Assembly (NCBI RefSeq): GCF_022829295.1
Contig: NZ_JAKSYH010000269.1
Span: 1-59,856 of the forward strand
DNA length: 59,856 nt
Direction: 5' to 3'
From: Methylobacterium sp. J-088
GTDB taxonomy: Bacteria > Pseudomonadota > Alphaproteobacteria > Rhizobiales > Beijerinckiaceae
In this document: in pieces, positions 16,484 to 25,321 of the stretch
Layout: every line of letters starts with the position of its first letter
How positions within the stretch are numbered: position 1 is the first letter of the stretch
Notes under the pieces: generated by a model
Told to the model about the DNA's origin: nothing
Database searches by the model: none
What the model saw: the letters and a program-made list of their open reading frames with translations, nothing else
Made by a program: the position numbers and the translations under genes

Positions 16484-18908
16484 GGCCGAACTCCACGCTC
16501 TCGGTGCCGTTGATGGCCCGCACGGTTCCGCGAGGAAGCCGGGCACAATCCGCGAAGGCGATGATCCGCGCCGTTCCGGGCGCCAGATGGAAACCGCTGT
16601 CGGTCGGTCGTGCGCCGGAGGCGCGAATCTGCACGCCGAACGCGAGCCGCTCGGTGGCGACCCTCAGGGCCGGTCCCGCCTCCGTCGTCACCGGCTCGGC
16701 GGTGAGGCCGATGGCGTCCTGCGTGCTCGGGCGGGGCCCCGGAAAGTGAAACGCCTCGGCGAGCATGCACCCGTCCGCATCGGTCAGGCGCGCATGGGCG
16801 ACGTCGTGGACCCGGGGGCCGAACCGGTAGCTGTCGGTGGCGTCGAAGAAGCGGTGGAGCAGCTCGGCCGAACTGAGCGTCAGCGTCCCGCGGGCGCCGA
16901 CAGCCACCGCTCGCTCGGCGCGGGCCGCAACCCGGCCGTTCGAATCGGAAAACGTCAGCGTCACCGTCAGGCGACGGGCCTCCGCGGTCTCGTTGAGGAC
17001 GTGGAGGTGCAGACCGTCCAGCCCTTCGTCGGTGATGACGATCTGTACGGGGCGGAAGGCGCGCTTCAGCGCGTGCCACGCGGATTTGGGACGCTGCGTC
17101 CAGTCGATCACGCCCCAGCCGGCACCCGGCCCGAGGTCGCGCAGCATCAGGACGAGGCCGCCGGCGGTCGGCGAATGCGGGCGGCGCCACTCGGCGAAGG
17201 TCGCCTCCATCACCTCGGCCACGGCCGCGCGGCCGAGATCGAGGTAGCGCTCCGGATCGTCGGCGCGCAGAGCAGCGAGATCGACGCCGAAGAGGTGGCC
17301 GACATAATGGTCGCGCACGGTCTCGAAATCCCAGTCGGCGCCCCGGTCGCGGGGAATGCCGGCGGCCCAGCCCGGATCCGACGGACCCGCAGGCCCCGGC
17401 GTCCCGGGCTCGGGCGGGTTGGCGAAGGCGAGGCACTCGCTGGCGAAGCCGACCTCGGCCCGGCGGGCATCGTCGAGGGGCCGGCAATAGGCGCCGACGC
17501 CGAAATAATGGGTGCAGCCGCCACGCGGCGCGAAAGGGAGGGCCCCACCGGAGGGCGAGTTCGGCACGACCACGATGTCGGGGCGCTGGCCTGCAGCGAG
17601 CGTCGGCAGCTTTGCCTCGCAGAAAGCGTCGGCCCAGATTGCGCGCGGCGCGCCCAGCATGGCGGCCTGCTGCCAGACCTCGCTGCCTCCGCACAGGATG
17701 CAGAGCGACGGCGCCGTCTGGGTCCTGTCGAGGAACGCGGTGACCTCCCGGTTCAGGGTGGCCGAGAAGCCCGGATCGTCGTGCGGGTAATCGAAATTGG
17801 CGAGCATCAGGTCCTGCCAGACCAGGATGCCGAGTTCGTCGCAGAGATCGAAGAAATCGGTTGCCGGATAGAGCGTCGTGCCCGGCACGCGCAGCATGTT
17901 CATGCCGGCCTCGCGGGCCAGCGAGAGCAGCGCTCGCGTTCCCTCGGGGCCGAGGCCGACGAGATCCGGCGGCGTCCAGAGGGCGCCGCGGCAGAAGACC
18001 GGCACGCCGTTGACGGCGAGCGACAGCCCCTCCGCGAAGGGCTGCGTCAGCGCCAGCGACCGGAAGCCCACCCGGCCGAGATCGACGGTCGCTCCATCGA
18101 CGCAGGCGGAGACCGCGTGAAGGTTCGGCGCGCCGTGCGTGTGCGGCCACCAGGGCGCGACCTCCGGCAGCACGAGTTCGCCGGCGAACAGGCCCGGCTC
18201 CGTCTCGGTGAGCGTGGTTTCGCGCCCATCGCACCGGAGCGTGACCGCCTCGGCCACGCCCTCGACGGTCAGGCGGGCAAACAGACAACCGGTCTCGCCG
18301 TCGCGGGTCGCCCGGAGATCGGCCGATACGGCGCCGGGGTGCACGGCTTCGATGGTGATCGGCCGATAGGGCCCGACATGGTCGATCTCCGGGGACCAGC
18401 CCGGCATGAAGCCGAGCGCGCTGGTGCGCACATGGCGCAGCGACCCGGGCGTGATCATCCGCGGCCGCCAGCGCCCGCGCTTGGCCGGACGGTCGAGTTC
18501 CGCACGCAGCGACCGAAAACAGAGCGCAAGGTCGGATCGTGCGGCGAGATCGACCTCGACCGCGTATGGCTCGAACATCGAGCGGGTGGTGAGGACCGGG
18601 ATGCCGTCGAGCCAGATCTCGGCCAGCGTCGCCAAGCCCTCGAAACGCAGGCGGTACCGGCCAGGGCCGAAGACGTCCATGCGATACCAGACGTCCTGGT
18701 CATGGATCGGCGTCGGCGCCGTCTCCGACCAGCGCCCGGCCGCGCGCAAGGAAGCGGCGGCGGTCCCCGGAACCGAGGCCGGGATCCAGCCGGCCACGCC
18801 ATCGAGATCACCCGGCCCCGCGCAGGCGCCGGGCGGGGTCACGGCGAGCCGCCAGGAGCCGGGCAGCGCCTCGGACGCCCGACCATCGACGTTGCGGATG
18901 AGGGCCAT
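16473..18908 (-). CDS. Glycoside hydrolase family 2 (beta-mannosidase-like)
   Basis: 811 residues. It has an N-terminal jelly-roll (about 1-190, GLATLAEIWLDG), an immunoglobulin-like sandwich (190-285), a TIM barrel (about 290-640) and C-terminal beta domains. The acid/base Glu410 is in LCGGSEVW (GNNE in typical members) and Glu491 in FASECLAF is the likely nucleophile. There is no signal peptide, so it is cytoplasmic. It probably removes beta-linked sugars such as mannose; the substrate is unproven. It starts 9 bases after the DUF1839 gene stop and overlaps the double hydrolase gene. The family is fairly clear, the mannosidase specificity less so. Confidence 0.82.
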   Translation of the reverse strand: MALIRNVDGRASEALPGSWRLAVTPPGACAGPGDLDGVAGWIPASVPGTAAASLRAAGRWSETAPTPIHDQDVWYRMDVFGPGRYRLRFEGLATLAEIWLDGIPVLTTRSMFEPYAVEVDLAARSDLALCFRSLRAELDRPAKRGRWRPRMITPGSLRHVRTSALGFMPGWSPEIDHVGPYRPITIEAVHPGAVSADLRATRDGETGCLFARLTVEGVAEAVTLRCDGRETTLTETEPGLFAGELVLPEVAPWWPHTHGAPNLHAVSACVDGATVDLGRVGFRSLALTQPFAEGLSLAVNGVPVFCRGALWTPPDLVGLGPEGTRALLSLAREAGMNMLRVPGTTLYPATDFFDLCDELGILVWQDLMLANFDYPHDDPGFSATLNREVTAFLDRTQTAPSLCILCGGSEVWQQAAMLGAPRAIWADAFCEAKLPTLAAGQRPDIVVVPNSPSGGALPFAPRGGCTHYFGVGAYCRPLDDARRAEVGFASECLAFANPPEPGTPGPAGPSDPGWAAGIPRDRGADWDFETVRDHYVGHLFGVDLAALRADDPERYLDLGRAAVAEVMEATFAEWRRPHSPTAGGLVLMLRDLGPGAGWGVIDWTQRPKSAWHALKRAFRPVQIVITDEGLDGLHLHVLNETAEARRLTVTLTFSDSNGRVAARAERAVAVGARGTLTLSSAELLHRFFDATDSYRFGPRVHDVAHARLTDADGCMLAEAFHFPGPRPSTQDAIGLTAEPVTTEAGPALRVATERLAFGVQIRASGARPTDSGFHLAPGTARIIAFADCARLPRGTVRAINGTESVEFGHDA

Positions 18909-18917
18909 CGCGTACCC

Positions 18918-19889
18918 CTAGCGGCCCAGCGCGTCGTCCAGGGCCGCGAAGACGCGCGCGTAGGTCGCCGCCGCCTTGTCCAGGCGCGGGGCCAACCCGT
19001 CCGCCTTGCGGCGGTGGAAGGCGCGGGCAAGCTGGAACTGGAACGCCTTCGCCTCCCGGCTCAGCTCCGCAGCGGCCTCGGCGGCGGGTGCGAAGGCACC
19101 GGCCCCGTTGGCGTCGAGCCAGGTGAGATGGCTCGCCAGCATCTCGAAATTCGCGCCGAGCTGCCGGGTCGTGTTGAACGCGTAGGCGTGGAACACGCTG
19201 AGCGGCTGAACCACGAGCCCCTCGGCCGTGGCGGCCAACGCGTCGCAAAATGCCAGGACGGGGTTGCGCTGCGGGGCCCGTGCCCGGTGCTTGGCGAGCA
19301 ACTCCCGTGCGACGCCGGGAAGCTCGGAAGCCGGCAGGGGTGGGGCGACCGTCTTCACGAACTCCGCGTAGGGCGGCAGGGTCGCGGGGCCGAAGATGCC
19401 GGCGTAATCCGCGCCGGAAAGGCGGAAGCGGCCGGCATTGTGCAGGTAGTCGAGTTCCCCGGCCGCCGGGTCGAGCGCCAGGATGCCGATCGTCGTCTTG
19501 CCGTGGTCGCGGCCGTAGGTCGTGCCGTGCGTGTCGGGAAGATAGATCGCGTCGACCTCGACCAGCACCGGCCGGCCCGCGGCCATCTGCATCAGCGCGT
19601 GCGCTTCGAGGCCCGCATAGACCGCGAGTTCCAGCACTTCCAGGCCGTAGAGCCGCTCGATATCTGCGGGCGGCGGCTTGAAGAAGGTGAACTGGTCGCC
19701 CTCGAAATCCTGCCGGAGCGTGAAGCCCAGCATTGCCTCCGGGACGAGGCCGCGGCCATGCAGCAGTTCGATCCAGAGATCGACGTAGCAATTCGTCTCC
19801 GGCCAGTCCCGCTCCCCGTCGTGAAGCGCATGCGGGCTATAGGGCGCCGCGATCCCGAGCCCCGACGACAGGCGCAAAGCGGCGGTCAC
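18918..19889 (-). CDS. DUF1839 family protein
   Basis: 323 residues, cytoplasmic, matching the DUF1839 family (residues about 5-320), with motifs such as FEGDQFTFFK and YLPDTHGTTYG. In many Rhizobiales this protein is encoded beside the amino acid:[carrier protein] ligase and its carrier, as here, so it is probably a partner in using the aminoacyl-carrier. Conserved His/Asp/Cys residues suggest an enzyme, but no reaction is known. It begins three bases after the ligase stop and is followed by the GH2 gene, indicating one operon. Confidence 0.8.
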   Translation of the reverse strand: MTAALRLSSGLGIAAPYSPHALHDGERDWPETNCYVDLWIELLHGRGLVPEAMLGFTLRQDFEGDQFTFFKPPPADIERLYGLEVLELAVYAGLEAHALMQMAAGRPVLVEVDAIYLPDTHGTTYGRDHGKTTIGILALDPAAGELDYLHNAGRFRLSGADYAGIFGPATLPPYAEFVKTVAPPLPASELPGVARELLAKHRARAPQRNPVLAFCDALAATAEGLVVQPLSVFHAYAFNTTRQLGANFEMLASHLTWLDANGAGAFAPAAEAAAELSREAKAFQFQLARAFHRRKADGLAPRLDKAAATYARVFAALDDALGR

Positions 19890-19892
19890 GGC

Positions 19893-20852
19893 TCAGCCCC
19901 AGAGTGACGTGCGCACGGCCTCGGGCCATGCGGCGAGGTCGAGCCCGTGGTGCCGCAGTAGCGCCAGGGTGATTCGCTCCAGGCCGAAGCCGACGCAGGC
20001 CGTGTGGGCCACGCTGCCATCCGCCTGCTGCAGCTCCCAGGTGCTGCCGAAATGGTCCTGGTGGTAGTTGAAGCTCAGGCAGGCGGTCGGCTTCTCGACG
20101 CTGTTGACCGGCACGTTCAGTTCGAACTTCAGCCCCTGCGCCCGCTGGTTGTTGGCGAGCATCCGGCCGGCGCGTCCGAAGAACGGATCGTTGGCGACAT
20201 CGATGGCAAGCGGCAGGCCGAGGTCGCGCATCATGGCGGTGCCGCGCTCCAGCCAGGATTCGCGGAAGGCCAGCACCTGCTCGGGGCTGCCCATGCGCAC
20301 GTATTCGCGCATCCGGAACAGCTGCATCCGGGTCGGCTCCAGCGAGGGCTCGCGCCGGAAGCAGTAGGATTGCAGATCGAACAGGCGCCCCTCGGCGGGC
20401 AGCGCCCCCCGGGCGGCGGCCACCGGATAGAGCGGGTAGCAGGCGGCGGGCGTCAGGACGACGTCGGTGGCCTCCTGCTGGCCGGTCCAGTCGCGGCCCT
20501 CTTCGACGCAGGCCAGGATCTCGGCATGGCCCGCCCCGTCGCCGCAGAAGCTGTGAATCGTGCCCGCGAGATTCGGGAAGCCCTTGAGATAGCCGCTGCG
20601 CTCGAAGGCCGGCCGGCTCATGCCGGGCGGGAAGCGCATCACCTCGGCGCAGTCCGCAGCGCCGAGGCGCGAGATCAGCCGATCGAGGGCCTCGACGACG
20701 CTCTCGAAGGCGCCGCTGCGGCCGTAGAGGCCGTCGACGCCGGTGCGGATCAGCAGGCCGTGATCGAACAGGCGGTCGAGGAAGGTCGGGCTACCCTCCG
20801 GCTCGTCGTCGAGGATGAGGTCGCCCTGGGGAGAAGAGATCGAGTCCATCAC
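19893..20852 (-). CDS. Amino acid:[carrier protein] ligase (atypical seryl-tRNA synthetase homologue)
   Basis: 319 residues, close to the Bradyrhizobium enzymes that load glycine or alanine onto a carrier protein rather than tRNA. The class II core is present: motif 2-like YCFRREPS (163-170) with MQLFRMREY (176-184), and motif 3 GFGLER (288-293). The zinc ligands known in that family have counterparts in Cys138, Glu183 and Cys286, spaced exactly as in the literature enzyme (offset of seven). It lacks the tRNA-binding domain. GTG 20852 or ATG 20849 overlaps the dehydrogenase stop. It uses ATP to attach an amino acid to the phosphopantetheine of the carrier protein encoded by the operon's first gene. 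Confident assignment; the amino acid is unknown. Confidence 0.92.
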   Translation of the reverse strand: MMDSISSPQGDLILDDEPEGSPTFLDRLFDHGLLIRTGVDGLYGRSGAFESVVEALDRLISRLGAADCAEVMRFPPGMSRPAFERSGYLKGFPNLAGTIHSFCGDGAGHAEILACVEEGRDWTGQQEATDVVLTPAACYPLYPVAAARGALPAEGRLFDLQSYCFRREPSLEPTRMQLFRMREYVRMGSPEQVLAFRESWLERGTAMMRDLGLPLAIDVANDPFFGRAGRMLANNQRAQGLKFELNVPVNSVEKPTACLSFNYHQDHFGSTWELQQADGSVAHTACVGFGLERITLALLRHHGLDLAAWPEAVRTSLWG

Positions 20853-22012
20853 GCGCTCATGAGCTGGCCGCTGCCCTTCTGCACGAGCAGAAGCTTGGCG
20901 GTGTTGGCGAGGATGCGGTCATTGCCGATCATCAGCGGCGCCGAGAGGACGTCGCGGAGCGGTCGGCCGAGGCTGAAGGGCGTGTCGTTCTTGTAGCCGG
21001 AGAGCCCGACGATCGAGAGGGCCCGGCGCACGATGTCGACCGCCATGTCGGAGACGGTGACTTTCAGGTTGTTGAGCATCACGCTGAAGCCCAACGACCC
21101 GATCGTATCGGCGTCGCCATGCGCATCCTCGAACCGGCGCAGGGCCGCCACGACGGTGCCGCGCATGGCCTGATGCGCATTGACCACCTCGGCGAGCCGC
21201 AGGGCCGTAGGCGGCACCTTGCCGGGGGCGCGGCGCGCCTCGGCCTGCACGAACGCCCGGGCCCGATCGACCGCGTAGGTGGTGATGCCGTACCACACGC
21301 TGCTCCAGAGCAGGTGAGAGGCGGCCAACATCGAAACGGCGGCGATCTCGGCGAAGGGTTTGGGCAGGATCTGCTCGACCGGCACGTCGCGGGCTTCCAG
21401 CCGGAAGCCATCGCTGCAGGTGCCGCGCATGCCGAGCGTGTCCCACTGGCTGGTGCGGGCCAGCAAAATCTGATCGGCCATCAGCGCGACCAGCACCTGA
21501 TCGGAGGTCAGGGCCTCCGGGTGGCGCCGGGCGGTGGCGAGGATCAGGTCGGCCTGCGCCCCGTAGGAGATGACCGAAGCGTCCTTGCCGAGCGAGAAAG
21601 TCTCGCCGGTCGTCTCGACCGCACACAAGGAGTTGCGCAGGTCTCCGCCGATACCTGCCTCGGTGGTCGAGGAGGCAACCAGCAGCTGCTCGCGGGCGAT
21701 GCGCTCCATCAGGCGGCAGTGCCACGCGCTGTCGAGCCCATGGACCACGAGGCTCGACACCTTGATGTGGTGCATCGCGAAGACCATCGCGGCCGCGCTG
21801 CAGGCATGGCCGAGCGTGCTGCAGACCTCCGCGATCTGCACCAGACCAGCACCCTCGCCACCGAACTGGCCCGGAATCTGGAGGCCCAGAAGGCGCTCGG
21901 CCTTCAGGGCGGCGACCGCTTCGGCGGGAAAGCGGCCCTCGCGGTCGACGGCATCAGCGTGGCGAGCCGCCACCGCCGCCGCCCGCTCTGCACGCGCGGC
22001 GAGCGTGCTCAT
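20849..22012 (-). CDS. Acyl-CoA dehydrogenase-like flavoprotein
   Basis: 387 residues with the three-part ACAD fold: N-terminal helical domain (to about 120), a beta domain with SSTTEAG and DTLGMRGTCSD, and a C-terminal helical bundle including VDIVRRALSIVGLSGY. FAD is expected. It overlaps the carrier-protein stop and the ligase start by four bases each (ATGA type), so stoichiometric co-production is likely. In this locus the substrate may be the carrier-bound amino acid rather than a fatty acyl-CoA; this is an inference. The catalytic base could not be placed with confidence. Confidence 0.85.
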   Translation of the reverse strand: MSTLAARAERAAAVAARHADAVDREGRFPAEAVAALKAERLLGLQIPGQFGGEGAGLVQIAEVCSTLGHACSAAAMVFAMHHIKVSSLVVHGLDSAWHCRLMERIAREQLLVASSTTEAGIGGDLRNSLCAVETTGETFSLGKDASVISYGAQADLILATARRHPEALTSDQVLVALMADQILLARTSQWDTLGMRGTCSDGFRLEARDVPVEQILPKPFAEIAAVSMLAASHLLWSSVWYGITTYAVDRARAFVQAEARRAPGKVPPTALRLAEVVNAHQAMRGTVVAALRRFEDAHGDADTIGSLGFSVMLNNLKVTVSDMAVDIVRRALSIVGLSGYKNDTPFSLGRPLRDVLSAPLMIGNDRILANTAKLLLVQKGSGQLMSA

Positions 22013-22263
22013 GCGGCTTCCTGCTTGATCAGGGTGGAGACGGCCTCGCCGATCGCGCGGATCGACGAGAACGATTTGCGGTTCAGGAGCTCGTCGGGAA
22101 ACTCGACGTTGAAGCGCTCCTCCAGGGCCAGCATCAGCTGAACCGAACCGAACGAGTCGAGGCCCATATCGAACAGGCTGTCGTCGTCCGAGAGCTGATC
22201 GACCTTACCGGCGAAGGCTTCGTTCGAGCCCAGGATTTCGCGAATATCTTGAGCGATGTTCAA
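22009..22263 (-). CDS. Acyl carrier protein for amino acid loading
   Basis: 84 residues with helix I, the DSLFDMGLDSFGS signature and Ser37 as the phosphopantetheine site, then an acidic helix II/III. It starts with TTG. The AAGGAG ribosome site ends seven bases before the TTG at 22263, with no nearby ATG, which decides the start. It is the first gene of the operon; the ligase two genes downstream loads it. It differs from fatty-acid ACP (no DSLDVVE) and is more like the Rhizobiales carrier proteins aminoacylated by such ligases. The stop overlaps the dehydrogenase start. Confidence 0.9.
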   Translation of the reverse strand: MNIAQDIREILGSNEAFAGKVDQLSDDDSLFDMGLDSFGSVQLMLALEERFNVEFPDELLNRKSFSSIRAIGEAVSTLIKQEAA

Positions 22264-22292
22264 GGCGGAACTCCTTAATCAAGTGAATGACA

Positions 22293-22321
22293 CTTTATTG
22301 ATCCGCCTCGTGAGGCGTCAA
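22293..22321 (-). promoter_or_regulatory. Putative promoter with operator-like inverted repeat
   Basis: Minus-strand TTGACG (22316-22321), a 17-base spacer and ATAAAG (22293-22298) sit about 30 bases before the TTG start. The spacer is an inverted repeat, CGCCTC and GAGGCG, inside TGA...TCA (22299-22320). It could be a regulator site covering the promoter; the -10 is weak. A further TACT/AGTA inverted repeat lies just upstream. Confidence 0.4.
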
Positions 22322-22638
22322 ATACTCTACGTATTAATAGTAAATTTCGGCCATCCGCTCTGCCAACTAAAGCATGGCCGTAAGCTGAGGTTCCCGGTGG
22401 AACCGCCTGGGTCATACTGACCGCGCACGCCTTTCCAACCAATTTCCAACCCGTATCGACCAGTGTCTCAGCCTGGACATGTGGACAAGACTGACTTGGG
22501 GCATGTCTTCCGCCTTCCGGAGGCGGCTTGTTCAGCAAGAATCCGAACACTCCGTGACTCGGCGGCGCGGGATCCGGCATGGTGGCGCGTCGTTGCGTCC
22601 GCACGGGCAGACGATGTTCCGCGAGCAGCCAGCGAGCC
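22322..22638. other. Divergent intergenic region (317 bases)
   Basis: AT-rich for its first 60 bases, then GC-rich. It separates the carrier-protein operon (minus) from the acyltransferase gene (plus) and holds the promoter at 22293-22321. No gene is supported. Confidence 0.5.
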
Positions 22639-23727
22639 ATGCTCTACAATTTGCAGATCCTGCGCGCCCTCGCGGCCTACCTCGTCTTCCTGACCCATTT
22701 CGGCCTGTACGCCGGCCCAGTCCTGCCGAGGCCGGACCTGCTGGCGTTCGGTGCCGCCGGCGTCGACGTGTTCTTCGTCCTGTCCGGTTTCATCATGTTC
22801 GTGAGCACCAGCGAGGGTGATGCGGGCGTCGGCACGTTCCTGACGCGGCGGATCGCGCGGGTCGTCCCGGTCTACTGGCTCGTCACCCTGGGGCTGGCCC
22901 TGATGGCGCTTGTTGGCCTCAGGCCGATCGGCATCATGGACTTGCGACCGGAATACCTGATCCAGTCCCTTCTCTTCCTGCCGTTCTCCCGGGGTGGCTA
23001 CATCGAACCATTGAACTCCGTCGGCTGGACTCTCAATTACGAGATGTTCTTTTATGTGGTGTTCGCCGGGCTGCTGCTGGTACCGACGCGCGAATGGCGC
23101 GCCCTGACCGCCGCCGCGCTCTTCCTGAGCCTGACGCTCCTCGGGCTCCTGCCGGTGCCCGGCCTGTACTGGGCCTATTACACGAAGCCGATCGTGCTCG
23201 AATTCGCCGCCGGCATCGGCCTCGGCTACGCCTATCTGCGCCTCGGGAGCCTGCCCCCGGGCTTCCCGGTCCGGCGCGTGACGGGCGCTGCCATCGTGTC
23301 GGCCGGGCTGCTCGTGCTCGGAGGGCAGGCCGTGGCCTACAGTCTCGGGGTGTCGCCGGAGATGACGGGGTTCCTCCGGCCCCTGGTTTGGGGATCGGCT
23401 GCCAGCCTCGTCGTCGGCGCGATGCTGCTGCTGGAGCAAGGCGGCATCACCCTGCGCTCACGCTGGCTACTCTCTCAGGGTAACGCCAGCTACTCGTTCT
23501 ATCTCATCCATAACCTGATGCTCCACACGGCCTCGAAAGTCGTGGCGCTCCTTCCCGTTGGCGAATCCTTGCGTGCCGGGCTGATCTTCGTGCTCGCCTT
23601 CGCGGCTTCGGCCGCCCTCGGGTCGGTCCTGTTCCGCCACATCGAGGCCCCGATGAACGCCGCCCTCCGGCGTCGTTTCGACCGACGACCGGTGCCGACG
23701 CCTTTGCAGAGCGCCCTGACGCGCTGA
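22639..23727 (+). CDS. Acyltransferase family 3 membrane protein (OafA/ExoZ-like)
   Basis: 362 residues, about ten membrane helices. The N-terminus MLYNLQILRALAAYLVFLTHF carries the family's R-A-x-A and His motif. GVDVFFVLSGFIM and SYSFYLIHN are other signatures. It moves an acyl group, often acetyl or succinyl, onto an extracytoplasmic sugar. ATG 22639 is taken because the family begins here; an ATG at 22579 would add 20 basic residues with no ribosome site. Divergent from the carrier-protein operon and followed by the glycosyltransferases, so it is a candidate to place the aminoacyl-derived group on the exopolysaccharide. That is a hypothesis. Confidence 0.85.
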   Translation: MLYNLQILRALAAYLVFLTHFGLYAGPVLPRPDLLAFGAAGVDVFFVLSGFIMFVSTSEGDAGVGTFLTRRIARVVPVYWLVTLGLALMALVGLRPIGIMDLRPEYLIQSLLFLPFSRGGYIEPLNSVGWTLNYEMFFYVVFAGLLLVPTREWRALTAAALFLSLTLLGLLPVPGLYWAYYTKPIVLEFAAGIGLGYAYLRLGSLPPGFPVRRVTGAAIVSAGLLVLGGQAVAYSLGVSPEMTGFLRPLVWGSAASLVVGAMLLLEQGGITLRSRWLLSQGNASYSFYLIHNLMLHTASKVVALLPVGESLRAGLIFVLAFAASAALGSVLFRHIEAPMNAALRRRFDRRPVPTPLQSALTR

Positions 23728-24146
23728 CAGCAACGGGGCACCTTCGTACCGCCGGGCGCAGGTCCGCGAGGACGCATCGGTCGGGGGCGGCCGGACGCGG
23801 AAGCACATACGACACGGCGAACAGATCGCACCGGGTGGCTGTCAGTGCGGGCAGTGTCTCGCGGCGAGTTCGCTTCGCCTCCGCGCGAATAACAACCTGC
23901 AAATGCGGAATTGAGATTGGAATTCGCCAACAAATTAACCATACCGTAGAATTAAAATTAAGGTTGTCGCCGATCCGTTAGTTCGAAATAAGTAATAATC
24001 GCCCTGACGCAGACCGCATTCATTCCTTCTTTAAAACCGGCGCCTCATCTTAGGTTCTACACGTGACGCAGTCCACGGGCTCACGTGCCCTCGGCAGACG
24101 GAATGTCGTCCGATGCGCGTCGCGGTGTGTCGACAAGGAATCTCGG
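23728..24146. other. Intergenic, likely exopolysaccharide promoter region
   Basis: 419 bases. The last 200 are conspicuously AT-rich (around 23905-24060), as for a regulated promoter. No gene is supported. No clear -35/-10 pair is claimed. Confidence 0.45.
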
Positions 24147-25316
24147 ATGCGGGTCGCAATCGTTCACGACTGGCTCTACGTCGTCGGCGGGGCAGAGCGC
24201 GTTCTCGAGCAACTGCTCAGGATCTATCCGGACGCCGACGTCTTCACGCTGTTCGACTTCCTGCCGGCGGCGGACCGGGCACGGATCGGCTACGATCACG
24301 CGCAGACGAGCTTCCTGCAGCGCCTGCCGCTCGCACGCACGCGGCACCGGGCCTACCTGCCGCTGATGCCGATCGCGATCGAGCAGTTCGATCTGTCGGA
24401 CTACGATCTGATCATCTCATCGAGCTATGCCGTGGCGAAGGGCGTCCTGACCGGGCCCGATCAGCTCCACATCTCGTACATCCACTCGCCCATGCGCTAC
24501 GCCTGGGACCTGCAGCACACCTATCTGCGCGAGAGCGGCTGCGACACCGGCCTCAAGGGCGCGCTCGCCCGCATGGTGCTGCACCGGATGCGCCTGTGGG
24601 ACGTCCGCACGGCCGCCGGGCCCAACGCGATCGTAGCCAATTCGGCCTTTGTGGCCCGGCGCATCCAGAAGGTCTACGGCCGCCAGGCCGAGGTGATCCA
24701 TCCGCCGATCACCTTGTCGAGCGAGCGCTTCGACGGGCCGCGCGGCAACCACTTCCTCGTGGCGAGCCGCCTCGTCCCCTATAAGAACGTGGAGGCGGTG
24801 ATCCGCGCCTTCGCGGATCTTCCGGACCTCCACCTCGTGGTGGCCGGAAGCGGCCCGGACGCCGCGCGGCTGCAGGCGATCGCAGGCCCCAACGTCTCCT
24901 TCACGGGCTTCGTGTCCGACCAGGGCCTGCGCCGGCTCATGGCCACCGCCCGCGCCTTCATCTTCGCGGCGGAAGAGGATTTCGGGATCATCGTGCTGGA
25001 GGCCTCCTCGGAGGGCACGCCGGTCCTGGCCCTCGGGCGCGGCGGAGCGCGCGAGACCGTCCAGGCGCGCGGTCCCCAGCGGTCCGGGATGTTCTTCGAC
25101 AGGTCGGACCCGGACGCGATCGCGAACTGCGTACGTGGATTCCTCCAACAGGAAAGCAACTTCACCCGCGAGGCCTGCCGGGCGCAGGCCGATCAGTTCT
25201 CGGCCGAGCTGTTCCGGGTGCGGTTCTCCCGCTTCGTGGATGAGCAGATGGCCCTCCACCGGGCGGCCTGCGAGCCGCCGATGCGCATCCTTCCGCGCCT
25301 GGAAGCTGTGAGCTGA
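24147..25316 (+). CDS. GT4 glycosyltransferase (exopolysaccharide)
   Basis: 389 residues with two Rossmann domains. N-terminus MRVAIVHDWLYVVGGAERV is typical GT4. The donor domain has SRLVPYKNVEAVIRAF and the EX7E signature EDFGIIVLE, retaining-type. It transfers a nucleotide-activated hexose to the growing lipid-linked repeat unit in the cytoplasm. ATG 24147 has AAGGAA seven bases upstream; a further start at 24063 lacks one. First of the EPS gene run; the Wzc-like gene begins five bases after its stop. Confidence 0.85.
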   Translation: MRVAIVHDWLYVVGGAERVLEQLLRIYPDADVFTLFDFLPAADRARIGYDHAQTSFLQRLPLARTRHRAYLPLMPIAIEQFDLSDYDLIISSSYAVAKGVLTGPDQLHISYIHSPMRYAWDLQHTYLRESGCDTGLKGALARMVLHRMRLWDVRTAAGPNAIVANSAFVARRIQKVYGRQAEVIHPPITLSSERFDGPRGNHFLVASRLVPYKNVEAVIRAFADLPDLHLVVAGSGPDAARLQAIAGPNVSFTGFVSDQGLRRLMATARAFIFAAEEDFGIIVLEASSEGTPVLALGRGGARETVQARGPQRSGMFFDRSDPDAIANCVRGFLQQESNFTREACRAQADQFSAELFRVRFSRFVDEQMALHRAACEPPMRILPRLEAVS

Positions 25317-25321
25317 CGCCG

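Noticed and set aside
16461..19907. Very long plus-strand open frame (1148 codons) antisense to the GH2 and DUF1839 genes
   Set aside because: High GC keeps the opposite frames open. The product is Arg/Gly/Asp/Ala-rich with no domain, while the minus strand encodes clear families.
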